The notes under the pieces: model-generated
Databases searched by the model: none
What the model was told of the DNA's origin: nothing
What the model saw: the letters and a program-made list of their open reading frames with translations, nothing else
In this document: positions 36,480 through 45,883 of the stretch, in pieces
Layout: every line of letters begins with the position of its first letter
How positions within the stretch are numbered: position 1 is the first letter of the stretch
Program-made: the position numbers and the translations under genes
Assembly: GCF_900184255.1 (NCBI RefSeq)
Contig: NZ_LT854639.1
Coordinates: forward strand, 513,556 to 574,482
Direction of reading: 5' to 3'
Origin: Haloimpatiens massiliensis
GTDB taxonomy: Bacteria > Bacillota > Clostridia > Clostridiales > Clostridiaceae
DNA: 60,927 bases

Positions 36480-36521
36480 ACTATAACTATTCCATTTAAT
36501 GAAATAGTTATAGTTTTTTTG
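36480..36521 (+). terminator. Strong hairpin with T run in gene-free block
   Basis: AACTATAACTATTcC and its complement GAAATAGTTATAGTT are followed by TTTTTTTG. No gene is known immediately upstream on the plus strand, so it may belong to an unrecognised transcript or to the repeat. Confidence 0.6.
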
Positions 36522-36537
36522 CTATCCCATTTTATTT

Positions 36538-36876
36538 AATTAAAGATTTTCCGTAACATAGTGGAGGAAAATCCTCCTTCAGTAGGCTGTCTCCCCCATA
36601 AGTAATGTACGTATGAACCGAAAAATCTGTCTTTAAGGTAACAATAAATATATTTTTTTAGACTATTGAGCTAGCCTTAGAAATTCTTTGTTTTCAATTT
36701 CAATACCCGTTAAGAAGCTTTCTTGTTTGAGCGCCGTCAGAAGCGAGTTTGAAAGCTTTATGGGATTAAAATTTGAAAACATTAGAATTTCTTGGCGTAT
36801 TGTAAGCAGTCTTAAAAAATATATTTATTGTGGACTTAAAGACAGATTTTTCTTATGGTACTTGCTTCACAATATA
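36538..36876 (-). mobile_element. ~340-bp palindromic element, copy B (inverted)
   Basis: Reverse complement of copy A by layout. The core (GACTATTGA.CTAGCCTTAGA, CCCGTTAAGAAGCTTTC, TTGGCGTATTG) and the tail (CTCCACTATGTTACGGAAAA) are conserved, while the stem arms differ from copy A but still pair. The short plus-strand frame at 36688-36885 lies inside it and is not a gene. Confidence 0.8.
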
Positions 36877-36881
36877 TATTT

Positions 36882-37904
36882 TTAGTATATTATCCTATCA
36901 CTTATTTCCTTTATAGAATTACATCCTGTAAGTACCATGGCAGACTTTAAGTCTTGCTTTAATGAATCAATATATAACTTAACCCCTTCCCTTTCTCCTC
37001 CAAAGGAAGCAGTGACAAAAGGTCTTCCTATAAGAACAGCATCTGCTCCTAATGCTATCATCTTTAATATATCTACTCCTGTTCTTACTCCACCATCTGC
37101 AAGAATAGTTACTTTTCCTCTAACTCTCTCAGCAATTTCTGGAAGTACATCTGCAACTCCTGGAGTTTGATCTAATACTCTTCCACCATGATTAGACACT
37201 ACTATAGCATCTACACCTGCTTCTACTGCAAGTTCTGCCTCATCTGGTGTCATTATTCCCTTTAATATAAAAGGTAGCTTAGTACTTTTTACTATTTCTT
37301 TTATTTCATCTACAGTCTTTGGCATTACTGGCTTACCGTGAAGAGCTAGAGTTATAAGTCCACAGGCATCTATGTCCATACCTACAGCAAAAGCCCCAGC
37401 TTCTTCTGCCATTTTTATTTTTTCTATAACATTTTTATTTTCCCAAGGTTTTATTATGGCAATACCTTGTCCATTAGCTTTTTTTAATTGCTGAAGATTT
37501 GTAATTAAAAATGAATCCACAGCAGTATCCCCAACCATAGGATATACTCCTGCATCTAAACATCCATTTATAACCCAAGATATGTACTGCTCTTCAGTGT
37601 ATTTTCCTCCCATATTTAAGGTAGTGCCCGACACCGGTGCTGCAAATACAGGTATATCCAATTTTTTGCCAAATAATTCTGCAGAGGTATTTGGATTCTT
37701 TGCATTGTGAATTACTCTCATATTAAGTTTGTATGAATCCAATGCTTCAATATTAATTTTAAAGGCATCTCCTGTACCTTTGCCACCCATACCAGGAACT
37801 TCTCCTGCACAAGCCTTTCCATTACATACTGGGCACACTCTGCAACTTCCATTTAAATTTTCCTTTGCATTTTTAAGCACTTCTTTATAATTCATATTTT
37901 CCAT
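36882..37904 (-). CDS. FMN-dependent alpha-hydroxy-acid oxidizing protein
   Basis: A 340-residue TIM-barrel flavoprotein of the lactate/glycolate oxidase family. The active-site His-Arg pair stands in VVSNHGGRVLDQTPG (near 240) and the FMN-phosphate loop in ILADGGVRTGVDILKM...IGRPF (near 270-295). The N-terminal GSCRVCPVCNGKACAGE segment with four cysteines resembles a metal-binding motif that is common in clostridial members and absent from classic oxidases. In an anaerobe it probably acts as a dehydrogenase. Substrate unknown. GCGAGGAATGG precedes the ATG. Confidence 0.9.
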   Translation of the reverse strand: MENMNYKEVLKNAKENLNGSCRVCPVCNGKACAGEVPGMGGKGTGDAFKINIEALDSYKLNMRVIHNAKNPNTSAELFGKKLDIPVFAAPVSGTTLNMGGKYTEEQYISWVINGCLDAGVYPMVGDTAVDSFLITNLQQLKKANGQGIAIIKPWENKNVIEKIKMAEEAGAFAVGMDIDACGLITLALHGKPVMPKTVDEIKEIVKSTKLPFILKGIMTPDEAELAVEAGVDAIVVSNHGGRVLDQTPGVADVLPEIAERVRGKVTILADGGVRTGVDILKMIALGADAVLIGRPFVTASFGGEREGVKLYIDSLKQDLKSAMVLTGCNSIKEISDRIIY

Positions 37905-37965
37905 TCCTCGCTTTCTTACAAATAATAAACGACTTAACTTTCACACATAATTTTCAAGCTTTAAA

Positions 37966-38128
37966 TTAGGTACATGAAAAGAAATAACAAGTCAAAGATG
38001 CTAGTATATTTTGTGTCAGACAAGGAAGCAGGTTCCGTCGTTAGTAAGACTATCGGCGGGTTCTGCTGACGCAGTATGACGCAAAATAGGCTAGCATACT
38101 GACTTATTATTTATTTGAATGTGCCTTA
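37966..38128. mobile_element. Small inverted-repeat element (MITE), copy 2
   Basis: Same length and ends as copy 1, with TTA on both sides. It occupies most of the gap between the flavoprotein gene and the DUF523 gene. A hairpin AAACTCCT/AGGAGTTT at about 38197-38217 follows, probably the terminator of the DUF523 gene. Confidence 0.87.
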
Positions 38129-38244
38129 ATAAACGTTTTTAATTTAAAATGTAAAATCAAGGTTAAAATTCTAAAGGAATTTCTTAAATTTAAATTTTAA
38201 AAACTCCTAAAGGAGTTTTATCCTTCATTCTAAATTTTCAATTC

Positions 38245-38694
38245 TCAATTTTCAATTACTTCTTCCGTAGTAACCTCTATACCATTTTTCAAAAGCAATT
38301 CTGCAGTAACTCCATTTCCCTTTATTTTATTACCTGTGAAAGTTCCATCATATATAGTACCACATCCGCAAGAAGGACTTTTAGCTTTTAATATAGCTTT
38401 TTTAGCTCCCACTGCCTTTGCTATCTTCAAAGTTTCATAAGCACCCTTTATAAACTCTTCAGTAGAATCTCCACCTTTTTCATTTATAAGCTTAGCTCTC
38501 CCCTCTAATACCTCTTTTCCAGTACCACCTTCTATTTCATGAGGTACTCTAGGGGTTGCAAGCCCGCCCAATTGTTCAGGACAAACAGGTATAGCCTTAC
38601 CTTCTTTAACAAGCTTTAAAACCTTTTGGCTCAAATTATTTCCACCACTATACTTGCAATTTATTCCACAAAGACATGCACTCACAATTATCAT
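38245..38694 (-). CDS. DUF523 family protein
   Basis: A ~149-residue protein beginning MIIVSACLCGINCKYSGGNN. Conserved cysteines lie in SACLCGINCKY, VCPEQLGGLATPR and KAKSPSCGCGTIYDG, all typical of DUF523 (YbbK-like), whose biochemical role is not established; the Cys pattern suggests metal or sulfur binding. A longer frame from 38742 would translate decayed repeat sequence, while GGAGGAAGAAGG directly before ATG 38694 fixes the start. It lies downstream of mutS2. Confidence 0.9.
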   Translation of the reverse strand: MIIVSACLCGINCKYSGGNNLSQKVLKLVKEGKAIPVCPEQLGGLATPRVPHEIEGGTGKEVLEGRAKLINEKGGDSTEEFIKGAYETLKIAKAVGAKKAILKAKSPSCGCGTIYDGTFTGNKIKGNGVTAELLLKNGIEVTTEEVIEN

Positions 38695-38708
38695 AACTTC
38701 ACCTTCTT

Positions 38709-38817
38709 CCTCCTTCCCTAGCACTCTAGCCCACTGGCCCACTATTTAAGGCCCACTAGTACTCTAATTCAAGGTCCTCTGGACAACTAGCACACTAATT
38801 TTAGGCTCACTTACAAA
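38709..38817. repeat. Decayed TAGTGGGC-type minisatellite between mutS2 and DUF523 gene
   Basis: Words CTAGCACT, CTAGCCCA, CTGGCCCA and GGCCCACTAGTACTCTAA follow each other. They are diverged relatives of the clean array at the right edge. Confidence 0.65.
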
Positions 38818-41187
38818 CTATTTAAGCTCTACCACAGTAACTCCCGTTCCGCCTTCTCCATAGTTTCCTAATCTATAATTTTTCACATGAGGATGTTTTT
38901 TTAACATATCATTTATGGCATTTCTAAGCACTCCAGTACCTTTACCATGTATTACGCTTACCTCTGAAAGCCCTGCCATACACGCATCATCTAGATATTT
39001 ATCTGTAGTAAACACAGCCTCCATTGCATCCATTCCTCTTAAATCTATGGAAGTAGCTACACTGGCTAGTCTTAACTTAGCTTCTCTTTTTTCCTTTGAC
39101 TTCTTTATCTTCTTTTCTTCTTTACTTTCTTTTACGTATCTTAAATCCTCTAGCTTTACATTTATTTTTAATATTCCAGCTTGCACAAGAACTTCACCCT
39201 TGTTATCTGGTTTTGATACAACTACAACTTTTTGATTTAAAGAAGGTACAAATACCTCCTGTCCTTCTTCAACAGTAGTTAATTTTTCCCCTTTGTCTGA
39301 TATAGTATTTTGTATTTTATCATCAACAGCTTCTAGTTTATCTTTAAGTTTCTTTCTCTCCTGTTCTAATTCTCTTCTTACATCTGAAGAGTATCCCTTT
39401 CTCTCTAGTTCTCTTATATTTTTAAGTATAGAATCTGCTTCTTCTTTGGCTTCTCTTACTAATCTTTTTGCCTCTCTTTGAGCCTCTATAAGAGCTTTTT
39501 CTCTAGTTTTATCTACTTTATATAGTTTTTCCTCATACTTTTCTTTTATCTTAGCTGCCTGAAGCTTAAGCATTTCTGTTTCCCTTGCATCTTTCTCTAC
39601 TTTTATGCTTTTATCCTGAAGACTTTGAATTAAATCTTCAAATTGAAGAGAATCCTCAGCTATTTTCTCCTTTGAACTTGTTATTATATAATCAGGTAAA
39701 CCCAATCTTCTTGAAATTTCAAAAGCATTAGACTTTCCAGGTATGCCTATTAGAAGTCTATAAGTTGGTCTTAAAGTTTCCACATTAAATTCCACAGATG
39801 CATTTTCCACCCCTGGTGCCTTTAGGGCATAACCTTTTAATTCGCTATAGTGTGTAGTGGCCACTATTTTACTTCCTCTATTTTTAAGTTCATCAAGTAT
39901 TGCCACTGCAAGAGCTGCTCCCTCTGTAGGATCTGTTCCTGCACCCAGCTCATCAAATAATACAAGAGAGTTTTCATCTGCCTTATCTATAATGTTAACT
40001 ATATTAGTCATATGAGATGAAAATGTAGATAAACTTTGTTCTATACTTTGTTCATCTCCTATATCTGCAAATACCTCTTTAAAAAATCCTATAGTTGAAT
40101 TATCCTTTACAGGGATCATAATTCCACTTAAAGCCATAACTTCTAGCAGTCCTACTGTTTTCAATGTAACTGTCTTACCTCCAGTGTTAGGTCCTGTTAT
40201 TACTAATGAAGTAAATTCCCTACCTAAATATACATCATTAGGTACCACTATATCTTTGCTTATAAGAGGATGTCTTGCCCAAATTAAATCTATTACTCCC
40301 TCTTCACTTACTATAGGACTTGTGCAGTCATATTCACTAGCAAATTTAGCCTTTGCAAATATAAAATCTAACTCCCATACAATGTCTCCATTATTTCTTA
40401 CTGCCACTATAGAATCATATATTCTAGAAGATAACATAGCTAAAATTCTTTCAATTTCAGCCGTCTCCTTTAACCTTAATTCCTTTATTTCATTATTTAA
40501 ATGAACAAGTCCCATAGGTTCTATAAATAATGTAGCTCCTGAAGAACTTTGATCATGTACAAGTCCTTGCACTTGTCCTTTATGTTCTGCCCTTACTGGA
40601 AGTACATATCTATCACCTCTAATAGTATATAAGTTATCCTGTAAGTATTGAGAATAATTTCTCATCATAGAACTAACCTTATCCTTAACAGAAAACTCTT
40701 TATCTTTTAGTTTTTTTCTAATAGAGTATAATGCTGAGCTGGCTCTATCGGCTATTTCTTCTTCTCCTATTATAGCATTAAAGATTTCATCCTCTATATT
40801 TTTAAGAGGTATAATTCCTATGCATATGTCTTCTATTACTCTATAACCTTCTTCATCTTCTTTATGATATATATATTCCTTAAATCTTCTAGCACATCTA
40901 AGCATTTGTGCTATTTTAAGGAGCTGACCTGGCATTAAAGACGCTCCCTTAGATGCTCTACTTATAGCTTCCCTTACATCATAAACCCCTTCGAAAGGCG
41001 GAGCGCCTTTTCTTACTAGGAGTTGGAAAGCTTCTTTAGTTTCTTCTAAATGTTCTCTAACTTCATACACATTATCATAAGGCTGTAGCTGGTCTATAAT
41101 AGATTTAGCAGCTGCAGTACTTGTAAACTTTTTAACCATATCCTTTATTTTCTGATATTCTAAAACCCTAAGCGATTTCTCATTCAT
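38818..41187 (-). CDS. mutS2: Endonuclease MutS2 / RqcU
   Basis: A 789-residue protein of normal length. It has a helical core, a MutS ATPase domain with Walker A (VITGPNTGGKTVTLKT, near 330), ST motif and Walker B (NSLVLFDELGAGTDPTEGAALA), a long coiled region (510-640) and a C-terminal Smr nuclease domain (IDLRGMDAMEAV...VIHGKGTGVLRNAI). MutS2 of Firmicutes acts in ribosome rescue from collided ribosomes and in recombination control rather than mismatch repair. It lies between two decayed minisatellites. Confidence 0.96.
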   Translation of the reverse strand: MNEKSLRVLEYQKIKDMVKKFTSTAAAKSIIDQLQPYDNVYEVREHLEETKEAFQLLVRKGAPPFEGVYDVREAISRASKGASLMPGQLLKIAQMLRCARRFKEYIYHKEDEEGYRVIEDICIGIIPLKNIEDEIFNAIIGEEEIADRASSALYSIRKKLKDKEFSVKDKVSSMMRNYSQYLQDNLYTIRGDRYVLPVRAEHKGQVQGLVHDQSSSGATLFIEPMGLVHLNNEIKELRLKETAEIERILAMLSSRIYDSIVAVRNNGDIVWELDFIFAKAKFASEYDCTSPIVSEEGVIDLIWARHPLISKDIVVPNDVYLGREFTSLVITGPNTGGKTVTLKTVGLLEVMALSGIMIPVKDNSTIGFFKEVFADIGDEQSIEQSLSTFSSHMTNIVNIIDKADENSLVLFDELGAGTDPTEGAALAVAILDELKNRGSKIVATTHYSELKGYALKAPGVENASVEFNVETLRPTYRLLIGIPGKSNAFEISRRLGLPDYIITSSKEKIAEDSLQFEDLIQSLQDKSIKVEKDARETEMLKLQAAKIKEKYEEKLYKVDKTREKALIEAQREAKRLVREAKEEADSILKNIRELERKGYSSDVRRELEQERKKLKDKLEAVDDKIQNTISDKGEKLTTVEEGQEVFVPSLNQKVVVVSKPDNKGEVLVQAGILKINVKLEDLRYVKESKEEKKIKKSKEKREAKLRLASVATSIDLRGMDAMEAVFTTDKYLDDACMAGLSEVSVIHGKGTGVLRNAINDMLKKHPHVKNYRLGNYGEGGTGVTVVELK

Positions 41188-41219
41188 CTTTCTATCCTCC
41201 TACTCGTTTTGAAAATTTC

Positions 41220-41294
41220 CATAACAGTAACTAACACACTTAATACTGGCACGCTAGCCAACTATCACTGGCCCTCTAACACCCTAGCACACTA
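41220..41294. repeat. Decayed TAGTGGGC-type minisatellite upstream of mutS2
   Basis: GGCACGCTAGCCAACTATCA then CTGGCCCTCTAACACCCTAG, related to the array words at 10680-10766 and 38709-38817. Confidence 0.6.
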
Positions 41295-43700
41295 TTATTC
41301 CACTCCTCTTCTAAAGTGCCCTCTAGTATAATTATTAAACTCCCCTTGCCATATTCCTTCATTAAAGCTCTTTAGAACTTTGCAGACTTCTTCATAATTT
41401 TCATCAATAAAATCTATCCTAAAATATTTTATACCTATTTTCTTAAGACTATCTAAATTAGGAATCAAATTACTACTTACACTATTATATATATGGCTTC
41501 TACAGAAATTATCTGTAATTATAGGGAATTCTGCTCCAGTTCTATCCTTTATTACAAAGCTTCCACTCTTACATTTTCCATTACATTTTTTATCACTACT
41601 CATTCCCCCCATGACACTTCCTATAGGACAATATTGACTTACCATAAGCTCTGTCTTTCCATAAATAACGTATTGCGCTGTTATATCTGCATTTTTTATT
41701 ATGTCTTTTATTTCTTCCCTGTTTAATTCTACACTTAAAGCACATATATCCAACAAATTATCATAAAAATTCAGTGCTTTACTATTAAATATATTGAGCT
41801 TATAATCGCCTATTATGGAAGTTCTGCGTTTAAATTTATTAATTATACCTAAATTAGCTGTTATAATACCTAGTATTTTATCTAAATTCTTTTCTATATA
41901 ATCGCAAGTCTTGATAAATTCCCCCTCTTTTAATATATTAGGTATTTTTAAATAAACCTTTTGACCTAAACTTTCTAAATTGAATTTTTCATTTTTTATA
42001 AATGCATCTACGCATATACTTTTTATATGCATATCTAAAGCTGCCTTTAACTGTTCCTTTGTAGAAACTAAAACCAGACACTGGTCAACATTTTTCACTT
42101 CTGCTTCATTTTTACCTGTTTTTTTATCTATTTTCTCATCTGTTTTCCCGCCTATGTTTTTATGTTCATTTACGACTTCAAATAGCTTTTCCCTAGAATT
42201 TGCTTCTTTAATATTATCATATATCTCCTGCACTAGTTCACGTCTCACATTATTTATAGAAGACATGGGCATAAACCCTTCCTCATAACAGGAAAATTCC
42301 ACTGGTGAAAACTCAAAAGGTGTATCCTTAGTTTTACAAAGATTTTCTATAATTCTTTGCTGATCTAGCGGTCTTTTTAGTGCCTTTTGCACCATATCTC
42401 CTGTAATTTTTATTTCTTTTCCATTAAACTCTGTGCTTATTTCTATTTTCTCACCTATTTTAAACTTAACTTTTAACGGCATTTCCACTCTCTTGCCATA
42501 GGGATTCCTATAGTAAAGACTTAAACTTTCTAAAAGCTCTACATTAGAAGTTTTATAAAGAGTGTCCCCATTTTTATAATTGTAAGGGAATATTTTAACC
42601 ACATCCCCTTTATAGGCTTTTTCTACACTCTTTCGATTTTTAATTATTTTGGATACTTTAAAACCCTTATGCCTAAATCTAACTCCATCCTCCACCTTCA
42701 AATCTTCTTGAAGTACAACAAATCCAGTATTATCACTTTTCCCTAATAACACTCCTGTATTTTTAGGAAAATTATATGCCATCATGTCTTTTCCTTCATT
42801 TTTAAACATATACCCCTTAGAAAAACCTTCTCTATTAAAAAGCTGCATAAGCTTATTTAAACCAGAGTTTACATATTCTTTATCTATATAACCTTTTTCA
42901 TATATGCTATCCAAAGCATTTCTATAAATACTCACCACTCCAGCCACATATTCAGGTCTTTTCATTCTTCCTTCTATCTTTAGTGATGAAGTTCCACTAT
43001 GAACTAATTCCTTTAAAAAATCTAAGCTGCATATGTCTTTTGGGCTTAAAAGATATGCTTTTTTTTCTTCTCCTGTAATCTTATTTATAATATTATAAGG
43101 AAGTCTGCATGGCTGAGCACACCTACCTCTATTTCCACTTCTTCCTCCTATCATACTACTCATAAGACATTGTCCGGAATAGCATATGCAAAGGGCCCCA
43201 TGAACAAAAATTTCTGTCTCTATATTTAAATCTTTCGATATATATTCAATCTCCTTAAGGGACATTTCTCTAGCTAAAACTACCCTCTCTACTCCTAAAG
43301 AGCACATAAGTTTTGCCCCTTCTCCATTATGTACCGTAGTTTGGGTAGAAGAGTGCACTGGAAAGCCTGGAAACTTATCCTTAATAATTTTTATAACTGC
43401 CATATCTTGAACTATAAGGGCATCTACCCCTATATTATATAAAAATCCTATATAATCCGTAAGCTCTTTAAGCTCTTTTTCTTTAATCAAAGTATTAACT
43501 GTTATATAAACCTTTACCCCATAAGCATGACAATAATTTATTGCATTTATCATAACTAATTCATCAAAATTAGAGGCATAGGCTCTTGCGGAAAATTTAT
43601 TTCCTCCTAAATATATCGCATCTGCTCCTGCCTGTACTGCTGCATATAAACTTTCTAAACTTCCTGCTGGCGCTAATATTTCTATTTTTTTTTTCTGCAT
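41295..43700 (-). CDS. U32 family peptidase
   Basis: An 801-residue protein. The N-terminal U32 domain has EILAPAGSLESLYAAVQAGADAIYLGG at the start and the signature ETEIFVHGALCICYSGQCLMSS...GGRSGNRGRCAQPCR near 165-200. A DUF3656-type collagenase-like domain (about 380-500) and a second degenerate U32-like half follow, with CPIGSVMGG and CNGKCKSG cysteines near 725. Members such as RlhA hydroxylate 23S rRNA, with iron-sulfur cysteines; others are called collagenases. The precise role here is undecided. It begins 75 bases upstream of the mutS2-adjacent repeat. Confidence 0.92.
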   Translation of the reverse strand: MQKKKIEILAPAGSLESLYAAVQAGADAIYLGGNKFSARAYASNFDELVMINAINYCHAYGVKVYITVNTLIKEKELKELTDYIGFLYNIGVDALIVQDMAVIKIIKDKFPGFPVHSSTQTTVHNGEGAKLMCSLGVERVVLAREMSLKEIEYISKDLNIETEIFVHGALCICYSGQCLMSSMIGGRSGNRGRCAQPCRLPYNIINKITGEEKKAYLLSPKDICSLDFLKELVHSGTSSLKIEGRMKRPEYVAGVVSIYRNALDSIYEKGYIDKEYVNSGLNKLMQLFNREGFSKGYMFKNEGKDMMAYNFPKNTGVLLGKSDNTGFVVLQEDLKVEDGVRFRHKGFKVSKIIKNRKSVEKAYKGDVVKIFPYNYKNGDTLYKTSNVELLESLSLYYRNPYGKRVEMPLKVKFKIGEKIEISTEFNGKEIKITGDMVQKALKRPLDQQRIIENLCKTKDTPFEFSPVEFSCYEEGFMPMSSINNVRRELVQEIYDNIKEANSREKLFEVVNEHKNIGGKTDEKIDKKTGKNEAEVKNVDQCLVLVSTKEQLKAALDMHIKSICVDAFIKNEKFNLESLGQKVYLKIPNILKEGEFIKTCDYIEKNLDKILGIITANLGIINKFKRRTSIIGDYKLNIFNSKALNFYDNLLDICALSVELNREEIKDIIKNADITAQYVIYGKTELMVSQYCPIGSVMGGMSSDKKCNGKCKSGSFVIKDRTGAEFPIITDNFCRSHIYNSVSSNLIPNLDSLKKIGIKYFRIDFIDENYEEVCKVLKSFNEGIWQGEFNNYTRGHFRRGVE

Positions 43701-43777
43701 CCATTAAAATCGCTCCTAATATGTAATGTTATATTTATTATACACTAAATAACAAGAGCTTACTAAAAGAACAGTTA

Positions 43778-43816
43778 AAAAGCCTATGAAATTTTAAATT
43801 TCATAGGCTTTTTACA
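43778..43816. terminator. Terminator behind the oligopeptide-binding gene
   Basis: AAAAAGCCTATGAAAT and ATTTCATAGGCTTTTT form a 16-base stem around a short loop, with T residues on the minus strand. Confidence 0.93.
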
Positions 43817-43819
43817 AAA

Positions 43820-45511
43820 TTATTTATCTCTACCTTGAGTATATGCGTATTTAAACTCTCTAACTCCAAATAAAGGATTCATTAAATTCTTAACATATTT
43901 ATAAACATACATATTTCTCTTAGTATATAACTTTGGTGCTACAACTGCTTCATCATAAAGTAGAATTTTTTCTGCTTTCTTATATAATTCTAATCTCTTG
44001 TTTACATCTAAAGTTGTTCTAGCTTCCTTAACTATTTTATCATATTCTTTACTCTGCCATCCAGTTGGTATCATATCTGCGCCTGTTATAAATAAATCAA
44101 ATAAAGCACTTGGATCATTGTAATCTGCACCCCAAATTAATCCTGCCATCTGATAATCATATTCATTTATTCTTTTTTGGAATACTGGCCATTCAACATA
44201 TTCTGATTTAACATTTATTCCTAATATTTTTTTAAACATTTGTTGATCGTATTCTGCACCAGTCCTGGTTCCTTGATTAGTACCTGAATATAATATAGTC
44301 ATTGTTAATTTTGATGGATCTGAATCCATACCTAATTCTTTTAAACCTTTAATAAGGAGAGCTTTAGGATCAGGATTATCCTGCTTTAATTTTTTTACTG
44401 GTTCCTCATTGGCCATCTTCCTATATTCGCCATTAGCTCCTATTTGAACCTTTGGAGGACACCAACCGTAACCTGGCTCATATTGCCCATGGAATATAAC
44501 TTTAGCTATATCTTCTCTGTCCATAGCTATAGAAAATGCTTTTCTAATATTTACATTTTTAAATAATTTATCTTTGGTATTAAAAAATTCAAAACTTATA
44601 TCTGGGTTATATCCCTTTACTATATTAAATTTATTAGTATTATCTAGTTTCTTTATCCACTCTGGTTTGCTTACTTCTAAAGCATCTATAGATCCATTAT
44701 ACACAGAATTAGCTGCTGAATTTCCATCCTTTATCATTTTTAAATTTACTTTTTCTAATTTTACTGAATCCTTATCCCAATAGTCTTTATTTTTCTCTAA
44801 TACTATTTCACTACTGTGTACCCATTTCTTCATAACAAAAGGTCCACAAAATGCAAGCTTCTCTAATTCAGTACCATATTTTTCTCCATGCTTTTCAATT
44901 AAATCTTGTCTTTGAGGTAGCATTACTCTAAAATATGATAAACCTAAGAAATATGAGCATGGACTTTTTAATTCAAATTTTAGTGTCTTATCATCTATTG
45001 CTTTTACCCCTATTGAATCCTCGCTTCCTTTGCCAGCCATGTACTCATCTGCGCCTTTTATTGGTGATAGTAAAAATGCATAAGGTGAACCTGTCTTTGG
45101 GTTAAGTGTTCTCTTTATGCCGTATTCAAAATCCTTTGCTGTAACTTTTTTTCCATCAGACCACTTATTATCTCTCAAACGAAAAGTCCATTCTGTTCCA
45201 TCATCATTACTTTCCCATTTTTCTGCTGCTGCTGGTTTTATAACGTCATTTCCATTTTTATCTTGTTCAAGTCTTGTAAGCGGTTCAGTAACCTCTTTCA
45301 ATATTTGATAAGAAACATCATCATTACCTACAGAAGCATCTAATGTTTTTGGTTCTTCACTGACTATTAAATTTAAATATTGATCCTTATCTATTTTCTC
45401 TCCATTTGAAGCAGTTTTACTTTCTTCATCTTTACTGCCACATCCTACTAAAGCTGTAGAGAAAATTAAAGTTGTTCCTAATACTAAAGATATTAGCTTT
45501 TTACTTTTCAA
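43820..45511 (-). CDS. oppA: Oligopeptide ABC transporter substrate-binding lipoprotein
   Basis: A 563-residue SBP_bac_5 protein with a lipoprotein signal (STALVGC, Cys24) and the family signature AKDFEYGIKRTLNPKTGSPYAF near 120. It captures peptides outside the membrane for an Opp-type importer. No permease or ATPase genes are adjacent, so it is an orphan binding protein. The TTG at 45526 lies in the GGGGGGA ribosome site; the TTG at 45511, six bases after it, is the likely start. It has its own strong promoter and a leader with duplicated GAAAACCTTTTCT. Confidence 0.92.
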   Translation of the reverse strand: MKSKKLISLVLGTTLIFSTALVGCGSKDEESKTASNGEKIDKDQYLNLIVSEEPKTLDASVGNDDVSYQILKEVTEPLTRLEQDKNGNDVIKPAAAEKWESNDDGTEWTFRLRDNKWSDGKKVTAKDFEYGIKRTLNPKTGSPYAFLLSPIKGADEYMAGKGSEDSIGVKAIDDKTLKFELKSPCSYFLGLSYFRVMLPQRQDLIEKHGEKYGTELEKLAFCGPFVMKKWVHSSEIVLEKNKDYWDKDSVKLEKVNLKMIKDGNSAANSVYNGSIDALEVSKPEWIKKLDNTNKFNIVKGYNPDISFEFFNTKDKLFKNVNIRKAFSIAMDREDIAKVIFHGQYEPGYGWCPPKVQIGANGEYRKMANEEPVKKLKQDNPDPKALLIKGLKELGMDSDPSKLTMTILYSGTNQGTRTGAEYDQQMFKKILGINVKSEYVEWPVFQKRINEYDYQMAGLIWGADYNDPSALFDLFITGADMIPTGWQSKEYDKIVKEARTTLDVNKRLELYKKAEKILLYDEAVVAPKLYTKRNMYVYKYVKNLMNPLFGVREFKYAYTQGRDK

Positions 45512-45546
45512 TTTATATCCCCCCAAGTAAATTTAATTCTATTTTT

Positions 45547-45559
45547 GAAAACCTTTTCT
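45547..45559. promoter_or_regulatory. Operator-like repeat near the oppA ribosome site
   Basis: GAAAACCTTTTCT, identical to 45664-45676, which lies at the expected transcription start. Confidence 0.45.
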
Positions 45560-45682
45560 AAAAGGTATAAAAAAAAGTAAGTAAATATTACTTAATTGTA
45601 AAATAATTTAGTAATAATGACATTTGAGTACACATATTAACAATAAATTAGCCTTAAGGTTAGGAAAACCTTTTCTATATAG

Positions 45683-45711
45683 ATAATACTACTTATATTT
45701 AAATATGTCAA
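45683..45711 (-). promoter_or_regulatory. SigA promoter of oppA
   Basis: TTGACA (45706-45711) and TATTAT (45683-45688) separated by 17 bases. The GAAAACCTTTTCT copy at 45664-45676 directly follows. Confidence 0.8.
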
Positions 45712-45883
45712 TATTGATATTCACATCTCAAAACTTTCCAATAAAAATTTTGTCTCTACTGACTTTATAAGCATCCTTTTTAAGTTAGTTACTCAAACTT
45801 TCGCACATAAAATTCAAACCCTACATTAGATTAATAAGGGTTTTTAATTTTAAATTTAGAATGTAAAATAGGAATTTATAGAG

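Noticed and set aside
36688..36885. 65-codon plus-strand frame
   Set aside because: It lies within palindromic element copy B, has no ribosome site, and its translation matches nothing I recognise.
38695..38742. Longer start for the DUF523 gene
   Set aside because: The extra residues come from decayed minisatellite DNA and the ribosome site itself.
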